Below, piece after piece: positions 1 to 8,421 of a stretch of DNA of 64,000 nucleotides. The notes under the pieces were generated by a model. It was not told the DNA's origin. It made no database searches and saw only the letters and a program-made list of their open reading frames with translations. This DNA is from Pseudophaeobacter leonis. Lineage in GTDB: Bacteria > Pseudomonadota > Alphaproteobacteria > Rhodobacterales > Rhodobacteraceae. The position numbers and the translations under genes were made by a program. Numbering within the stretch: position 1 is the first letter of the stretch; each line of letters starts with the position of its first letter. Location: the NCBI RefSeq assembly GCF_002087335.1, contig NZ_MWVJ01000033.1, positions 1-64,000 on the forward strand, given 5' to 3'.

Positions 1-44
1 CGGGCGGCAAACCCGGCGGTGGCCAGCGTCGTCAGGCGACCTGA
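1..44 (+). CDS. 3' end of an unidentified gene (partial)
   Basis: Reading from base 3 gives a short Gly/Lys/Arg-rich tail (GGKPGGGQRRQAT) that stops at TGA 42-44. A strong rightward terminator follows at 111-141, so a rightward gene should end near here. Glycine/basic tails of this kind occur on RNA helicases and other RNA-binding proteins, but nothing diagnostic is visible. The two other frames stop at 85-87 and about 90 and cannot be excluded. Confidence 0.3.
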   Translation, partial: GGKPGGGQRRQAT

Positions 45-110
45 TGCCGGCAACCTGCTGCCGACAGCGGCTCAAAGCCGCTGTTAGCTAAACCATAAAG
101 TGTGAAATCT

Positions 111-141
111 GGCGCTCTGCACTGTGCAGGGCGCCTTTTTT
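111..141 (+). terminator. Rho-independent terminator
   Basis: An 11-bp stem (111-121 pairing with 125-135, one G-T wobble, 3-nt loop) is followed directly by six T. It ends the transcript of the gene that enters from the left edge. The next 100 bases hold no recognisable gene. Confidence 0.85.
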
Positions 142-241
142 CTTGGGGGCTTCTCTTAAGAACGCGCTATGTCCGGTGAAATCCATGCGCGCAAGTGTAC
201 GTGTTCAACAGAGCTGATGGAGAGGCGCGCCATACGGGCTT

Positions 242-940
242 CTAGCCAGCGACCAGATCAGCCCAGATCGGCAAATGGTCCGAGGCAATATGGGCTGGCT
301 GTGCCAGGTGCACCCCCGAACGGGTTGCTGTGAGCCCTTTGCCAAGTGCGATTCGGTCCAAGGGGGCCAGCGGTCTGATCGCGGGAAAGCTGGGCTTTGG
401 TGGCAGGAATGTCATTTCAGGGGCAAGGGCGCAGAAGCTTGGCTTTACCGCCCAGTCATTGAAATCCCCGGCCCAGGCAGTCGGCATATCCGCCCAGTCC
501 CGCGTGTGCTGCGCTATGCGCTGCACCTGCTCGCGCCGTGCCCCTGCGGTCAGACCAAGATGCGCGCCGACAACCCGCAAGGGTCCGATTTGGGTCTGAA
601 AGCTGGCCCAGACAGCACCGCGCGGCTCAAACCCAGGCAGTGGAATATGGCCCTGATCCAGCAGTTCTACGCCCTGACCTTTCCACAAAATTGCATTGCC
701 ATGCCAGCCGAGCGAGCCGGCGCCGCCCAGATCCACCGCCTGCCATCCGGCCTCGTTGAGGACAAACTGCGGCAAAGCTGCGGGTCGCGGTGGCAGGCGC
801 TTATCTGCTTCTTGCAGCACAACAAGCGCGGCACCGATCTGGTCAAGCACCTGCAAAATGCGGCGCGGCTTGCGGCGCAGATCGAGCCCAATACATTTCT
901 GGATGTTATAACTGGCAAGCCGGAGCGTATTTTCAGACAT
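242..940 (-). CDS. Endonuclease/exonuclease/phosphatase family protein
   Basis: Protein of 232 residues with the DNase I-like fold signatures: SYNIQ near residue 10, LQEADKR near 40 (metal-binding Glu), GDFND in the second half, and a C-terminal SDHLPIWADL (Asp-His pair). These are the metal and catalytic positions of the EEP superfamily, which cleaves phosphodiester or phosphomonoester bonds in nucleic acids or lipids. The substrate cannot be read from the sequence. I chose ATG at 940 rather than the longer frame to 1009, because the EEP fold begins a few residues after this Met and a GGGA ribosome site precedes it. No export signal is seen, so it is probably cytoplasmic. Confidence 0.8.
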   Translation of the reverse strand: MSENTLRLASYNIQKCIGLDLRRKPRRILQVLDQIGAALVVLQEADKRLPPRPAALPQFVLNEAGWQAVDLGGAGSLGWHGNAILWKGQGVELLDQGHIPLPGFEPRGAVWASFQTQIGPLRVVGAHLGLTAGARREQVQRIAQHTRDWADMPTAWAGDFNDWAVKPSFCALAPEMTFLPPKPSFPAIRPLAPLDRIALGKGLTATRSGVHLAQPAHIASDHLPIWADLVAG

Positions 941-1091
941 GAAACATCCCAAAATTTGTCTACAGTCGTGCCTCATGGCGCCCCAAAAGGCCACCGCTTC
1001 CGTGACCACTATCCTCAGTTCGGTCTATGTTCATAGACTAAAGGCCGAGCTCTCCCGCCCGCGCCATTTGCATCAAGATGCAACAGGAGCG

Positions 1092-1177
1092 GTTGGGGGT
1101 GGCGCCGTGCTTGCAGCACGGCGCCACCCCCAACGGGAGGAAGGCTTTTGCAAAAAAGCCAATCGACGGGCGGGAGC
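1092..1177 (+). repeat. Dispersed double-hairpin intergenic repeat, copy A
   Basis: A perfect 19-bp stem (1092-1110 with 1116-1134, 5-nt loop) ends in CCCAAC, followed by GGGAGGA, a second hairpin (GGCTTTT/AAAAGCC region) and the end motif CGGGCGGGAGC (1167-1177). The same order of elements occurs at 5908-5984 (minus), 6131-6212 (plus) and 31175-31246 (plus). This copy lies between two leftward genes, downstream of the EEP gene's start and of the selO stop. Confidence 0.7.
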
Positions 1178-1200
1178 ACTCCGGTTCAGGAAAACCTCTG

Positions 1201-2619
1201 TCAGGTGCCACAAAACGTTGCCCTGACAACCTCGTTTGATGCGGGTGAACGACGCAGATCGCTTTCACCCTCTTGCGCCGAGAACGGCGTGGCCAGAACT
1301 CTGTTCAAGCGCTCAAACAAAGAAAAATCACCGGAAACTGCGGCCGATATCATCTCTTCAATGCGATGGTTGCGCGGGATGTAGACCGGATTACATCTTT
1401 GCATCAGCGCTTCTGACCCGTGTTCGTTCGCCCGTCTTTGCATCCACTGCGCGTGCCAAACGTCGTAAACAGTCGGATCATCAAACTCTTCGCGCGCGCC
1501 GCCATCGCTAAGGGCACGGAAGGTATTGGTAAAATCCGCACGTCCCTCAGCCATCCGCTGCAACAGGTCAGACACCAGCTCCAGGTCCCCGCTCATAACT
1601 GCCGAGAGCCCGATCTTGCGCCGAAACAGGCGCAGCCACTCTGCCTCTATCAAAGAGGGCATGGCATGAATGATCGCAGTGGCTTCCTCAACGGCGGCTT
1701 GCGGCTCATCCAGTTGCTGAATCAACGCTGTGGCCAGCTGGGCCAGATTCCACACCGCGATACTCGGCTGGTTTGAGTAGGCATAGCGGCCCATGCGGTC
1801 GATGGATGAAAAAACCTGCTCGGCGCTATAGGCATCCATAAAGGCACAGGGGCCATAATCGATGGTCTCGCCAGAGATAGCACAGTTATCTGTATTCATC
1901 ACCCCGTGGATAAAGCCCACTGACATCCAGGCCGCAATCAATCCGGCCTGCGCATCCCGCACCGCGCGCAACAGCCCCATGGGACCCTGCGCCTGGGGGT
2001 AGTGACGCGCAATCGCATAGGTGGTAAGTGTCTTCAGTGCCTCGATCTCTCCGCGCGCCGCAAACAACTGAAAGGTCCCAACCCGCAGATGACTGGAGGC
2101 GACCCGCGTCAGAACAGCGCCGGGTAAGCCGCCTTCGCGCCAGACCGTCTCTCCCGTCGCCACCGCTGCCAGCGCCCTGGTGGTCGGCACACCCAGCGCA
2201 TGCATGGCTTCGGACACAACATATTCGCGCAGCACAGGCCCCAGCCAGGCGCGGCCATCCCCCTGACGGGAATAGGCTGTGCGGCCAGCACCTTTGAGCT
2301 GGATATCATAGCGCTTGCCATCCGTGCCCAGGACCTCTCCCAACAAGAGCGCACGCCCATCGCCCAGCTGCGGGTTGTAGTTGCCAAACTGGTGTCCCGC
2401 ATAGGCCTGCGCCAAAGGCTCTGCGCCCTGGGGCGTCTGGTTGCCACCAAAAATCTCTGCCATTTCCTGCAAATCACCGGTCCCGACCTGCAACAGCGCG
2501 GCCAGGGATTGGTTAAAAGCAATAAGGCGCGGCGCCCGTACCGGCTCCGGCAACTGCTTTGTATAAAAACCAGGGCCCAGCCTGGCATATGAATTGTCAA
2601 ACGGGATTTGCACTGTCAT
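1201..2619 (-). CDS. selO: Protein adenylyltransferase SelO (YdiU/UPF0061)
   Basis: Protein of 472 residues, normal for the family. SelO is a pseudokinase-fold enzyme that transfers AMP from ATP to Ser/Thr/Tyr of target proteins and is linked to oxidative-stress responses. Visible signatures are DIQLKGAGRTAYSRQGDGRA around residues 105-125 (nucleotide-binding part), the HGVMNTDN segment with the conserved Asn/Asp near residue 245, DYGPCAFMD just after, and a C-terminal TFCGT. That last Cys stands near where eukaryotic SelO carries selenocysteine. The ATG at 2619 opens directly on the conserved PFDNSYARLG start of the family. It is divergent from the DUF985 gene, with 54 bases between the starts. 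Confidence 0.96.
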   Translation of the reverse strand: MTVQIPFDNSYARLGPGFYTKQLPEPVRAPRLIAFNQSLAALLQVGTGDLQEMAEIFGGNQTPQGAEPLAQAYAGHQFGNYNPQLGDGRALLLGEVLGTDGKRYDIQLKGAGRTAYSRQGDGRAWLGPVLREYVVSEAMHALGVPTTRALAAVATGETVWREGGLPGAVLTRVASSHLRVGTFQLFAARGEIEALKTLTTYAIARHYPQAQGPMGLLRAVRDAQAGLIAAWMSVGFIHGVMNTDNCAISGETIDYGPCAFMDAYSAEQVFSSIDRMGRYAYSNQPSIAVWNLAQLATALIQQLDEPQAAVEEATAIIHAMPSLIEAEWLRLFRRKIGLSAVMSGDLELVSDLLQRMAEGRADFTNTFRALSDGGAREEFDDPTVYDVWHAQWMQRRANEHGSEALMQRCNPVYIPRNHRIEEMISAAVSGDFSLFERLNRVLATPFSAQEGESDLRRSPASNEVVRATFCGT

Positions 2620-2673
2620 GCAGCAAAGATATGCTGCAAATACAAGAATACCAGTGCGAAGGTGAGGTCAGGC

Positions 2674-3102
2674 ATGACTGCAGAAGAAATCATTACAAAA
2701 CTGCAACTCGCCCAGCATCCAGAGGGAGGCTGGTATCGCCAGACATGGGCGGCTGAAAACCCGGGTCGGCCCAGCGGCACCTGCATCTATTTCCTGTTGC
2801 GCGCAGGTGAGCGCAGCCATTGGCACCGGGTCGATGCGGCTGAAATCTGGCTGTATCATGCCGGAGCCCCGCTCATCCTGTCCCTTGCCCAGAACGACAC
2901 AGGCCCCGCCGATGAGCATCTGCTCACCCCCGATCTGACGAAGGGAGAGCCGCAACTCATCGTCCCCGAGGGCCACTGGCAGGCCGCCCGCAGTACCGGC
3001 GACTATACCCTGGTCAGCTGCACGGTGTCGCCGGGGTTTCAGTTTGAGGGTTTCGATCTGGCCCCGCCAGACTTTGACATTCCGCGCCACAAGACTGTCT
3101 AG
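2674..3102 (+). CDS. DUF985 cupin-family protein
   Basis: Protein of 142 residues beginning MTAEEIITKLQL, with the family features PEGGWYRQTW near residue 17, IYFLL, HWHRVDAAEIW (metal-type His cluster of a cupin barrel) and a C-terminal GFQFEGFDL segment. The family (YML079w-like) has a cupin fold with no firmly known reaction; sugar or small-molecule binding has been proposed. The start is ATG 2674, 10 bases after GAAGGTGAGG; the longer frame from 2608 would overlap the divergent selO start. No partner gene follows on the same strand. Confidence 0.85.
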   Translation: MTAEEIITKLQLAQHPEGGWYRQTWAAENPGRPSGTCIYFLLRAGERSHWHRVDAAEIWLYHAGAPLILSLAQNDTGPADEHLLTPDLTKGEPQLIVPEGHWQAARSTGDYTLVSCTVSPGFQFEGFDLAPPDFDIPRHKTV

Positions 3103-3174
3103 GAAGGGTGTCGTAAAACCTCTACGCCGCCTCTACGCCCCGGCCAAGCCAGGTCTAGCCAAGTCTAGCCCAGC

Positions 3175-4281
3175 CTAGTCAGGCTCACTAATGACGCCGC
3201 CGCCGACACAGGCACTGACGCCGGTTGTGCTGGGACAAGAGGTCGCCAGCCCGCGCGCCACCCGGACTGCCAGATAGCCAAAGGCCTGCGCCTCCAGCAT
3301 ATCCCCATCCAGCCCGACGTCCTCAACCGGTTTGACCGGACAGTCCAGCGACACAGCCAGCATCTGCATCAGGACCGGGTTATGACGCCCTCCCCCCGTG
3401 ACCAAAACCACCGAAGGCGGTTGTGGACAATGCTCGACACCCTGCGCAACCGAGGCCGCACACATGGCGGTGAGCGTGGCGGTGGCATCCGCATCACTTA
3501 GTTCTGTAACCAGCTCGATCATTTCAGAGAAGTCATTTCGGTCCAGAGACTTAGGTGGAATCTTTGAAAAATACGGCTCGGCCAGAAACAACTCCAGCGC
3601 GCCAGTTTCAACGGTGCCGGAGCTGGCGATGCGGCCATCCTCGTCGCAGGGCTGCCCCAGGCGCGCCTGCATCAGGTCGTTGATCGGCGCATTTGCAGGT
3701 CCCGTGTCAAAGGCCAGCAGCGCGCCCACCTGTTCGGGACTGTCAAAGCGCGGGTCGACATAGGTGATATTGCCAACACCGCCCAGATTCAGGAAACAGA
3801 ATGGCTCTTCGGCCTTGATGTATTTTGCGCAGGCAAAGTGGAAGAATGGCGCCAAGGGCGCTCCCTCACCGCCCAACTTCACATCGTCAGTGCGAAAATC
3901 CCAGACCACTGGCAGCTTCAGCGCCTCAGCCAGAGCGCCGCCATCACCCACCTGCAATGTCCCCTGCAGGCGGGGCGCATGGGCGAGGGTCTGGCCATGA
4001 AAGCCTATCAGTTCAATGCCTTCAAACCCGGTGAGCGCCTTCAGATGCGCGGCCTCAACCACCTTGGTGGCGGCGGCAACCTCTGGGCCATGCCACACCC
4101 CAAGAGCGCGCCGCAGAACATCGCGCTCAGCTGCGCTGTAGGGATGATAGCGGCTTGGGCCGAACCCCGAGATACGATGTCCGTCGGTCTCGACCACGGC
4201 CACATCCACCCCGTCCAGCGAGGTGCCGCTCATGGCGCCCAAAGCGCGCACCTTCCCTGTTTTTGCGATCGCTCTGCTCAT
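3175..4281 (-). CDS. anmK: Anhydro-N-acetylmuramic acid kinase
   Basis: Protein of 368 residues. AnmK hydrolyses and phosphorylates 1,6-anhydro-MurNAc to MurNAc-6-P in cytoplasmic peptidoglycan recycling. The kinase fold is clear: [14 protein letters not shown] near residue 15 (phosphate 1), [19 protein letters not shown] near 125, [11 protein letters not shown] near 165, [12 protein letters not shown] near 190 and [12 protein letters not shown] near 295. Two adjacent ATGs are possible (4284 and 4281); GAGG lies 6 bases before the second, so I use 4281. NagZ, which acts earlier in the same recycling route, is encoded separately at 20401-21405. The gene is divergent from tyrS. Confidence 0.95.
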   Translation of the reverse strand: MSRAIAKTGKVRALGAMSGTSLDGVDVAVVETDGHRISGFGPSRYHPYSAAERDVLRRALGVWHGPEVAAATKVVEAAHLKALTGFEGIELIGFHGQTLAHAPRLQGTLQVGDGGALAEALKLPVVWDFRTDDVKLGGEGAPLAPFFHFACAKYIKAEEPFCFLNLGGVGNITYVDPRFDSPEQVGALLAFDTGPANAPINDLMQARLGQPCDEDGRIASSGTVETGALELFLAEPYFSKIPPKSLDRNDFSEMIELVTELSDADATATLTAMCAASVAQGVEHCPQPPSVVLVTGGGRHNPVLMQMLAVSLDCPVKPVEDVGLDGDMLEAQAFGYLAVRVARGLATSCPSTTGVSACVGGGVISEPD

Positions 4282-4507
4282 CATTTGCCTCGTGTTCTGA
4301 TCCTGGGATCACCGCCGCGATCACCGCCGCGCGTCCCGGATTGTTCCGCTCCTGCTTAGCAGGCTGTTACCTGCCATGATACCGGGCCAGAATACAGAGC
4401 AAGAATACAGGGCCAGAATACAGCCGCAAATTAGTCGGGAAAACAGGTTCCATGTGGGGCATTTGCGTTTTATACAACACGGCGCAAACCACAAGCCGAG
4501 GCATGTT

Positions 4508-5765
4508 ATGACCTATCACCCAAAATCGGACTTCGTCGCTGTCATGATGGAACGCGGGTTCCTTGCTGACTGCACCGATTATCAAGGCCTTGATGAGGCC
4601 CTGATGCAGGGTGTGCGCCCGGCCTATATCGGCTTTGATGCCACGGCAAAATCCCTGCATGTGGGCTCGCTGATCCAGATCATGATGCTGCGCTGGTTCC
4701 AGAAAACGGGTCACCAGCCAATCACCCTGATGGGAGGCGGCACCACCAAGGTGGGGGACCCATCGTTTCGCGCTGACGAGCGGCCTTTGCTCACCGAGGC
4801 GCAGATCGATGACAATATCGCCGGCATCAAAAAGGTGTTTTCGGCCTATATCGACTACGACAGTGATGCGCCCAACAAGGCCTTGATGCTGAACAATGCC
4901 GAATGGCTGGATGATCTTAAACTACCTTGAGTTCCTGCGCGATATTGGCCGTCATTTCTCGGTCAACCGGATGCTGGCGTTTGAATCTGTCAAATCGCGC
5001 CTGGACCGCGAGCAGTCGCTGTCGTTTCTTGAGTTCAACTACATGATCCTGCAGGCCTATGATTTCCTTGAGCTGAACCGCCGCTATGGCTGTATTCTGC
5101 AGATGGGAGGCTCTGACCAGTGGGGCAATATCATCAATGGTATCGACCTTACGCGGCGGGTGCTGGACAACTCGATCTATGGGCTGACCTCGCCACTTTT
5201 GACCACGTCCGATGGCAAAAAGATGGGCAAAAGCCAGGATGGTGCGGTTTGGCTCAATGCGGAGATGCGCTCGCCCTATGAGTTCTGGCAGTTCTGGCGC
5301 AACACCACCGATGCGGATGTTGGCCGCTTCCTCAAGCTCTATACCGAGCTGCCTGTGGCGGAATGTGACCGCTTGGGCGCGCTGGAAGGCTCAGAGATCA
5401 ATGCAGCCAAGGTGATCCTCGCAAATGAGGTGACAGGCCTGCTGCACGGGGCCGAGGCCGCAGCGGCGGCGGAAGCCACCGCGCGCGAGGTCTTTGAAAA
5501 GGGCGGCGTTGGCGATGATTTGCCCACGCTGTCCCTGTCTGCCGCAGAGCTTGGCGATGGGATCTCGATCGTTCAGCTGATTGTCAAATCAGGTCTGGCC
5601 AAATCCGGCAAAGATGCCAAGCGTCTGATCTCAGAGAATGGCGCCAAGCTGGATGATGCGCCCCTTGCGGATGCCGGCCTGATTATTGATGCAGCCGCCC
5701 TGTCCAGCCCGATAAAACTGAGCGCTGGCAAAAAGCGCCATGCGTTGGTTCAGCTGACCGACTAA
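4508..5765 (+). CDS. tyrS: Tyrosyl-tRNA synthetase (frame broken once)
   Basis: Charges tRNA-Tyr with tyrosine. The protein is split over two frames, 4508-4930 and 4896-5765. Removing one A from AAA at 4919-4921 joins them into 418 residues, the normal length, with ...[15 protein letters not shown]... across the joint. Visible are HVGSL (the HIGH motif), [25 protein letters not shown] (the KMSKS motif) and a C-terminal S4 RNA-binding domain with [14 protein letters not shown]. The start is ATG 4508 with GAGG upstream. A cell cannot normally lose TyrRS, so a sequencing error is far likelier than a pseudogene. Just upstream, about 4383-4430, lie three degenerate 14-base repeats of the type GGCCAGAATACAG. 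Confidence 0.95.
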
Positions 5766-5907
5766 AAAATTATTGCTTAGTCCAGCTCAAGACCGGTGGG
5801 CTAGGTGTGCCGTTTGTTGTCCTGCCTGATTGCAGCTTGATTGCTGCCCCAGGCCCACCCGCGCAGGCACATCTCCGTAAGTTCAGCCCCGCAGGTCGAA
5901 CCCCGTA

Positions 5908-5984
5908 GCTCTCCCGCCAATTCCGGGCAGCCCATTCGGGCTTCCCTGCTTTGTTGGGCCCGGCGCCGCGCTAAAGCGCGGCGC
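5908..5984 (-). repeat. Dispersed double-hairpin intergenic repeat, copy B
   Basis: Read on the minus strand: a GC-rich hairpin (5984-5976 with 5971-5963), then GGGCCCAAC, a hairpin built on AGCCC/GGGCT, and GGCGGGAGAGC. This is the element order of copies A, C and D. It fills part of the 5766-6239 gap downstream of tyrS, in which I see no gene. Copy D lies 150 bases away in the opposite orientation. Confidence 0.65.
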
Positions 5985-6130
5985 GGTCGCGCGGTACAGC
6001 AAAACAGGGCCAGATTTGTCAGACCGCCAAGTCAGACTGCGGGGCCTGTTCGCGTGACTACGGTGCGCAAGCGATCCGCTCCCACCCGGCCATTGCATTA
6101 TTTCTCGTGACCTCACGACAATGGCGCAAC

Positions 6131-6212
6131 CGCACTGCGCCTGGCGCAGTGCCATGCCCAAAGGCCGCTGTTGTCTTGGCTTGCCCAAGGCAACTGCGGC
6201 CACGGGAGCGCT
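6131..6212 (+). repeat. Dispersed double-hairpin intergenic repeat, copy D (diverged)
   Basis: A GC hairpin (6132-6141 with 6143-6152) is followed by CATGCCCAAAGG, a long imperfect hairpin (6162-6200, GCCGC...GCGGC arms) and CACGGGAGCGC. The architecture matches the other copies but the primary sequence is more diverged. It ends about 30 bases before the stop of the small membrane protein gene at 6240. Confidence 0.5.
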
Positions 6213-6239
6213 CGCTTGCCCTGCGCCGACGAGGGTGCC

Positions 6240-6377
6240 TTACCAAAACAAAGCCTCCAACAGCGTCAAAATCAGAAACACAGGGATAGAAAGGACCGTC
6301 GCCAGTACAAAGGCCGCCGCCAGTGTGAGGCGCGGATTGGGGGCGGTATGGCCCAAAACCGAAGGGTGTTGTTTCAT
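6240..6377 (-). CDS. Small single-span membrane protein
   Basis: A 45-residue protein starting MKQHPSVLGH. It has a polar first 16 residues, then an unbroken hydrophobic helix of about 24 residues (LTLAAAFVLATVLSIPVFLI and on) and ends LLEALFW. Such a composition is unlikely in a random frame. In-frame ATGs at 6392 and 6395 would add five or six residues. GAGGG sits one base before the 6377 ATG, too close for a normal ribosome site, so the true start may be one of the upstream ATGs. It is divergent from the GNAT-fold gene, with about 45 bases between the starts. I recognise no family; the function is unknown. Confidence 0.6.
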   Translation of the reverse strand: MKQHPSVLGHTAPNPRLTLAAAFVLATVLSIPVFLILTLLEALFW

Positions 6378-6422
6378 GCCCTCATTAACCATCATTTAGG
6401 TTTCTGATTGGTAAATAGAGCC

Positions 6423-7370
6423 ATGCTGGACTTTCAAATTTCAGACAGTCTCCTCCCCCCGACCAAAGAGGGCGATACCTTGCGTGCCTTGTCGCAAACC
6501 CCTGAGTTTGAACGCGCCCTGCGTGCCAATGGCCAAGAGCCTTTGGTTCTGAAAGACATGGACAACATTCTGGTGACCCGGCGGCGGCTCAACGCAGGAC
6601 CCACCCTTGCGATGGTAAACCGCGCGCAGATTTCACCCCCCCAATCCCTGGTCAATGCGCTGCGGGCAAATGGCCTCGGCCGCACCCCTGTGATTCTGTC
6701 CCCTGACCGCCCGACGCCGCAGCTCGGGCAAATCGGCGCGCTGGCTCTTGTGAGCCCGGCGCATGTCGCCGTTTTAGACCTGCTGCCAGACCAAGAGCAG
6801 CGTCAAGCAGCCTTGCACCAAAAATGGCGCAACCGTTTGACCCGCTCTCAGTCCTATGGCACATCCGGACAAGTGCGAACCAGCCGACAAAACATGCCGC
6901 TAAATCCGGATCACTGGCTCTTTGCCGCTGATCTTGCCCAACAGATCAGTCGCGGCTATCGCAGCTGGCCCGTGGCGCTAACCCTAGCCTATGCTCAGCA
7001 AAACAAAGGTCAGGCAAAACTCTTTCAGGCCTTTGAGGGCAAAGAGGTGATCGCGGCAGTTTTGATCCTGCGCCACGGAGCAGGTGCCACCTATCACATC
7101 GCCCACAGCAGCGCGCGCGGCAAGGCCCTGTCTGCGCATAACCTGCTGATGTGGGACGCGATGAGCTGGCTGGCGTCCAAAGGCTGCCGTCATCTCGATC
7201 TCGGCGTGATCAATACAGAAGACGCGCCCGGCCTGGCCCGCTTTAAGCTCGGAACAGGCGCTAGGCTGTCCCAGCTTGGCGGCACCTGGCTCCTCTGGCC
7301 GCCCATGGGGCGCATTCTGTCGCCGCTGGCACGGTTTGATCGCAAACGAATGAGCGCCACGTCGCGCTAG
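6423..7370 (+). CDS. GNAT-fold (BioF2/FemAB-like) acyltransferase protein
   Basis: Protein of 315 residues. The C-terminal half has the features of the acyltransferase fold related to FemAB and BioF2-like proteins: YHIAHSSARGKALSAHNLLMWDAMSWLASKGCRHLDLGVINTEDAPGLARFKLGTGA, in which a ligand-binding loop is followed by a helix and a final strand-loop GL.RFK.G. The N-terminal half (RALRANGQEPLVL, SPDRP) is a diverged first domain. The substrate is unknown; relatives transfer amino acids or acyl groups in cell-envelope synthesis. ATG 6423 is used; an in-frame TTG at 6408 with TTTAGG 7 bases upstream is an alternative giving 320 residues. Confidence 0.7.
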   Translation: MLDFQISDSLLPPTKEGDTLRALSQTPEFERALRANGQEPLVLKDMDNILVTRRRLNAGPTLAMVNRAQISPPQSLVNALRANGLGRTPVILSPDRPTPQLGQIGALALVSPAHVAVLDLLPDQEQRQAALHQKWRNRLTRSQSYGTSGQVRTSRQNMPLNPDHWLFAADLAQQISRGYRSWPVALTLAYAQQNKGQAKLFQAFEGKEVIAAVLILRHGAGATYHIAHSSARGKALSAHNLLMWDAMSWLASKGCRHLDLGVINTEDAPGLARFKLGTGARLSQLGGTWLLWPPMGRILSPLARFDRKRMSATSR

Positions 7371-7432
7371 ACAGAGTGGCGGCATCTGGTATTTATTGAA
7401 CATATGTTCAGATACCTTAAGGAGCTCCGCTC

Positions 7433-8188
7433 ATGAAACTTGCACAGACCTGCGCCATTGTCACCGGAGGCGCCTCTGGCCTGGGTGAAGCCACCGCCCG
7501 CCATTTTGCCAGTAATGGCGCCAAAGTCACCATTTTCGACCGGGATGCTGAACGCGGCCCGATTGTCGCCGCTGAAATCGGCGGGTATTTTGTGCAAACC
7601 GATGTCACAGACGAGGCCTCGGTCACCGCAGCCCTCGCATTTGCGGTTGAAAAGATGGGGCGCATTTCGGCCTGTGTGAACTGCGCCGGTATCGCCTATG
7701 GCATCAAGACCATTGGCCGCGATGGTGCCCATCCGCTGGACGCCTATCAGCGCACCATCGACATCAATCTGGTCGGCACCTTCAATGTCGCCCGCCTTGC
7801 CGCCATTGAGATTGCCAAAAACACCCCCGAGGCCGACGGCGCCCGTGGCGTGATCATCAACACGGCCTCTATTGCCGCCTTTGATGGCCAGAAAGGCCAG
7901 GCCGCCTATGCAGCCTCCAAGGGCGGTGTGGTCGGCATGTGCCTGCCCATGGCGCGCGATCTCGCCTCAAGCGGCATCCGGGTGATGACCATTGCCCCCG
8001 GCATTTTCATGACCCCAATGCTGGCCGGTCTGCCCGAAGAGGTGCAGCAGCAGCTGGCCACAGATGTGCCAAACCCTGCCCGCCTGGGTGATCCCGCCGA
8101 GTACGGCCGTCTGGCAGGGTTCATCACCGAGATGGGCTATCTCAACGGCGAAGTCATTCGCATTGATGGCGCGCTGCGGATGCGGTGA
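7433..8188 (+). CDS. Short-chain dehydrogenase, type II 3-hydroxyacyl-CoA dehydrogenase-like
   Basis: Protein of 251 residues, a classical [11 protein letters not shown] (NAD-binding glycine motif) near residue 11, [13 protein letters not shown] near 81, catalytic Ser in [17 protein letters not shown] (Tyr-x-x-x-Lys) near 161 and APGIFMTPM after it. The [14 protein letters not shown] context and the long insert around residues 85-130 match the HSD10/3-hydroxy-2-methylbutyryl-CoA dehydrogenase branch, which oxidises short branched or straight 3-hydroxyacyl-CoA in beta-oxidation or isoleucine breakdown. A strong AAGGAG (7419-7424 region) precedes the ATG. No beta-oxidation partner lies beside it. 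Confidence 0.9.
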   Translation: MKLAQTCAIVTGGASGLGEATARHFASNGAKVTIFDRDAERGPIVAAEIGGYFVQTDVTDEASVTAALAFAVEKMGRISACVNCAGIAYGIKTIGRDGAHPLDAYQRTIDINLVGTFNVARLAAIEIAKNTPEADGARGVIINTASIAAFDGQKGQAAYAASKGGVVGMCLPMARDLASSGIRVMTIAPGIFMTPMLAGLPEEVQQQLATDVPNPARLGDPAEYGRLAGFITEMGYLNGEVIRIDGALRMR

Positions 8189-8224
8189 TCTGCTCGTAAG
8201 GCATCAAACCCTAATGCGACCGGG

Positions 8225-8256
8225 CGGGCACTGAAAGGACGAAAGTTCAGTGCCCG
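8225..8256 (+). terminator. Hairpin, probable terminator of the SDR gene
   Basis: A perfect 11-bp stem (8225-8235 with 8246-8256) with a 10-nt loop lies 37 bases after the SDR stop. There is no long T run after it, so termination is inferred from position and stem strength only. Confidence 0.45.
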
Positions 8257-8421
8257 TTCAGTTGTAATCACCGGTTTAATCCCGGCTTCTTTATTCCCGG
8301 CGTCGGCCCTGCCTGATACTGCACAGGAAAGGCCTGCATCGCGGGCAGGCCAGCCTTTGGATTAAGAAGCTGCGCTAACCAATTATTAACAATCGTTAAT
8401 CAATATGCAGCGCAGGTCCTC

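Noticed and set aside
275-1036. Open frame of 253 residues on the plus strand
   Set aside because: Lies opposite the EEP-family gene, has no motif and is Cys/Arg-rich as antisense shadows of GC-rich genes are.
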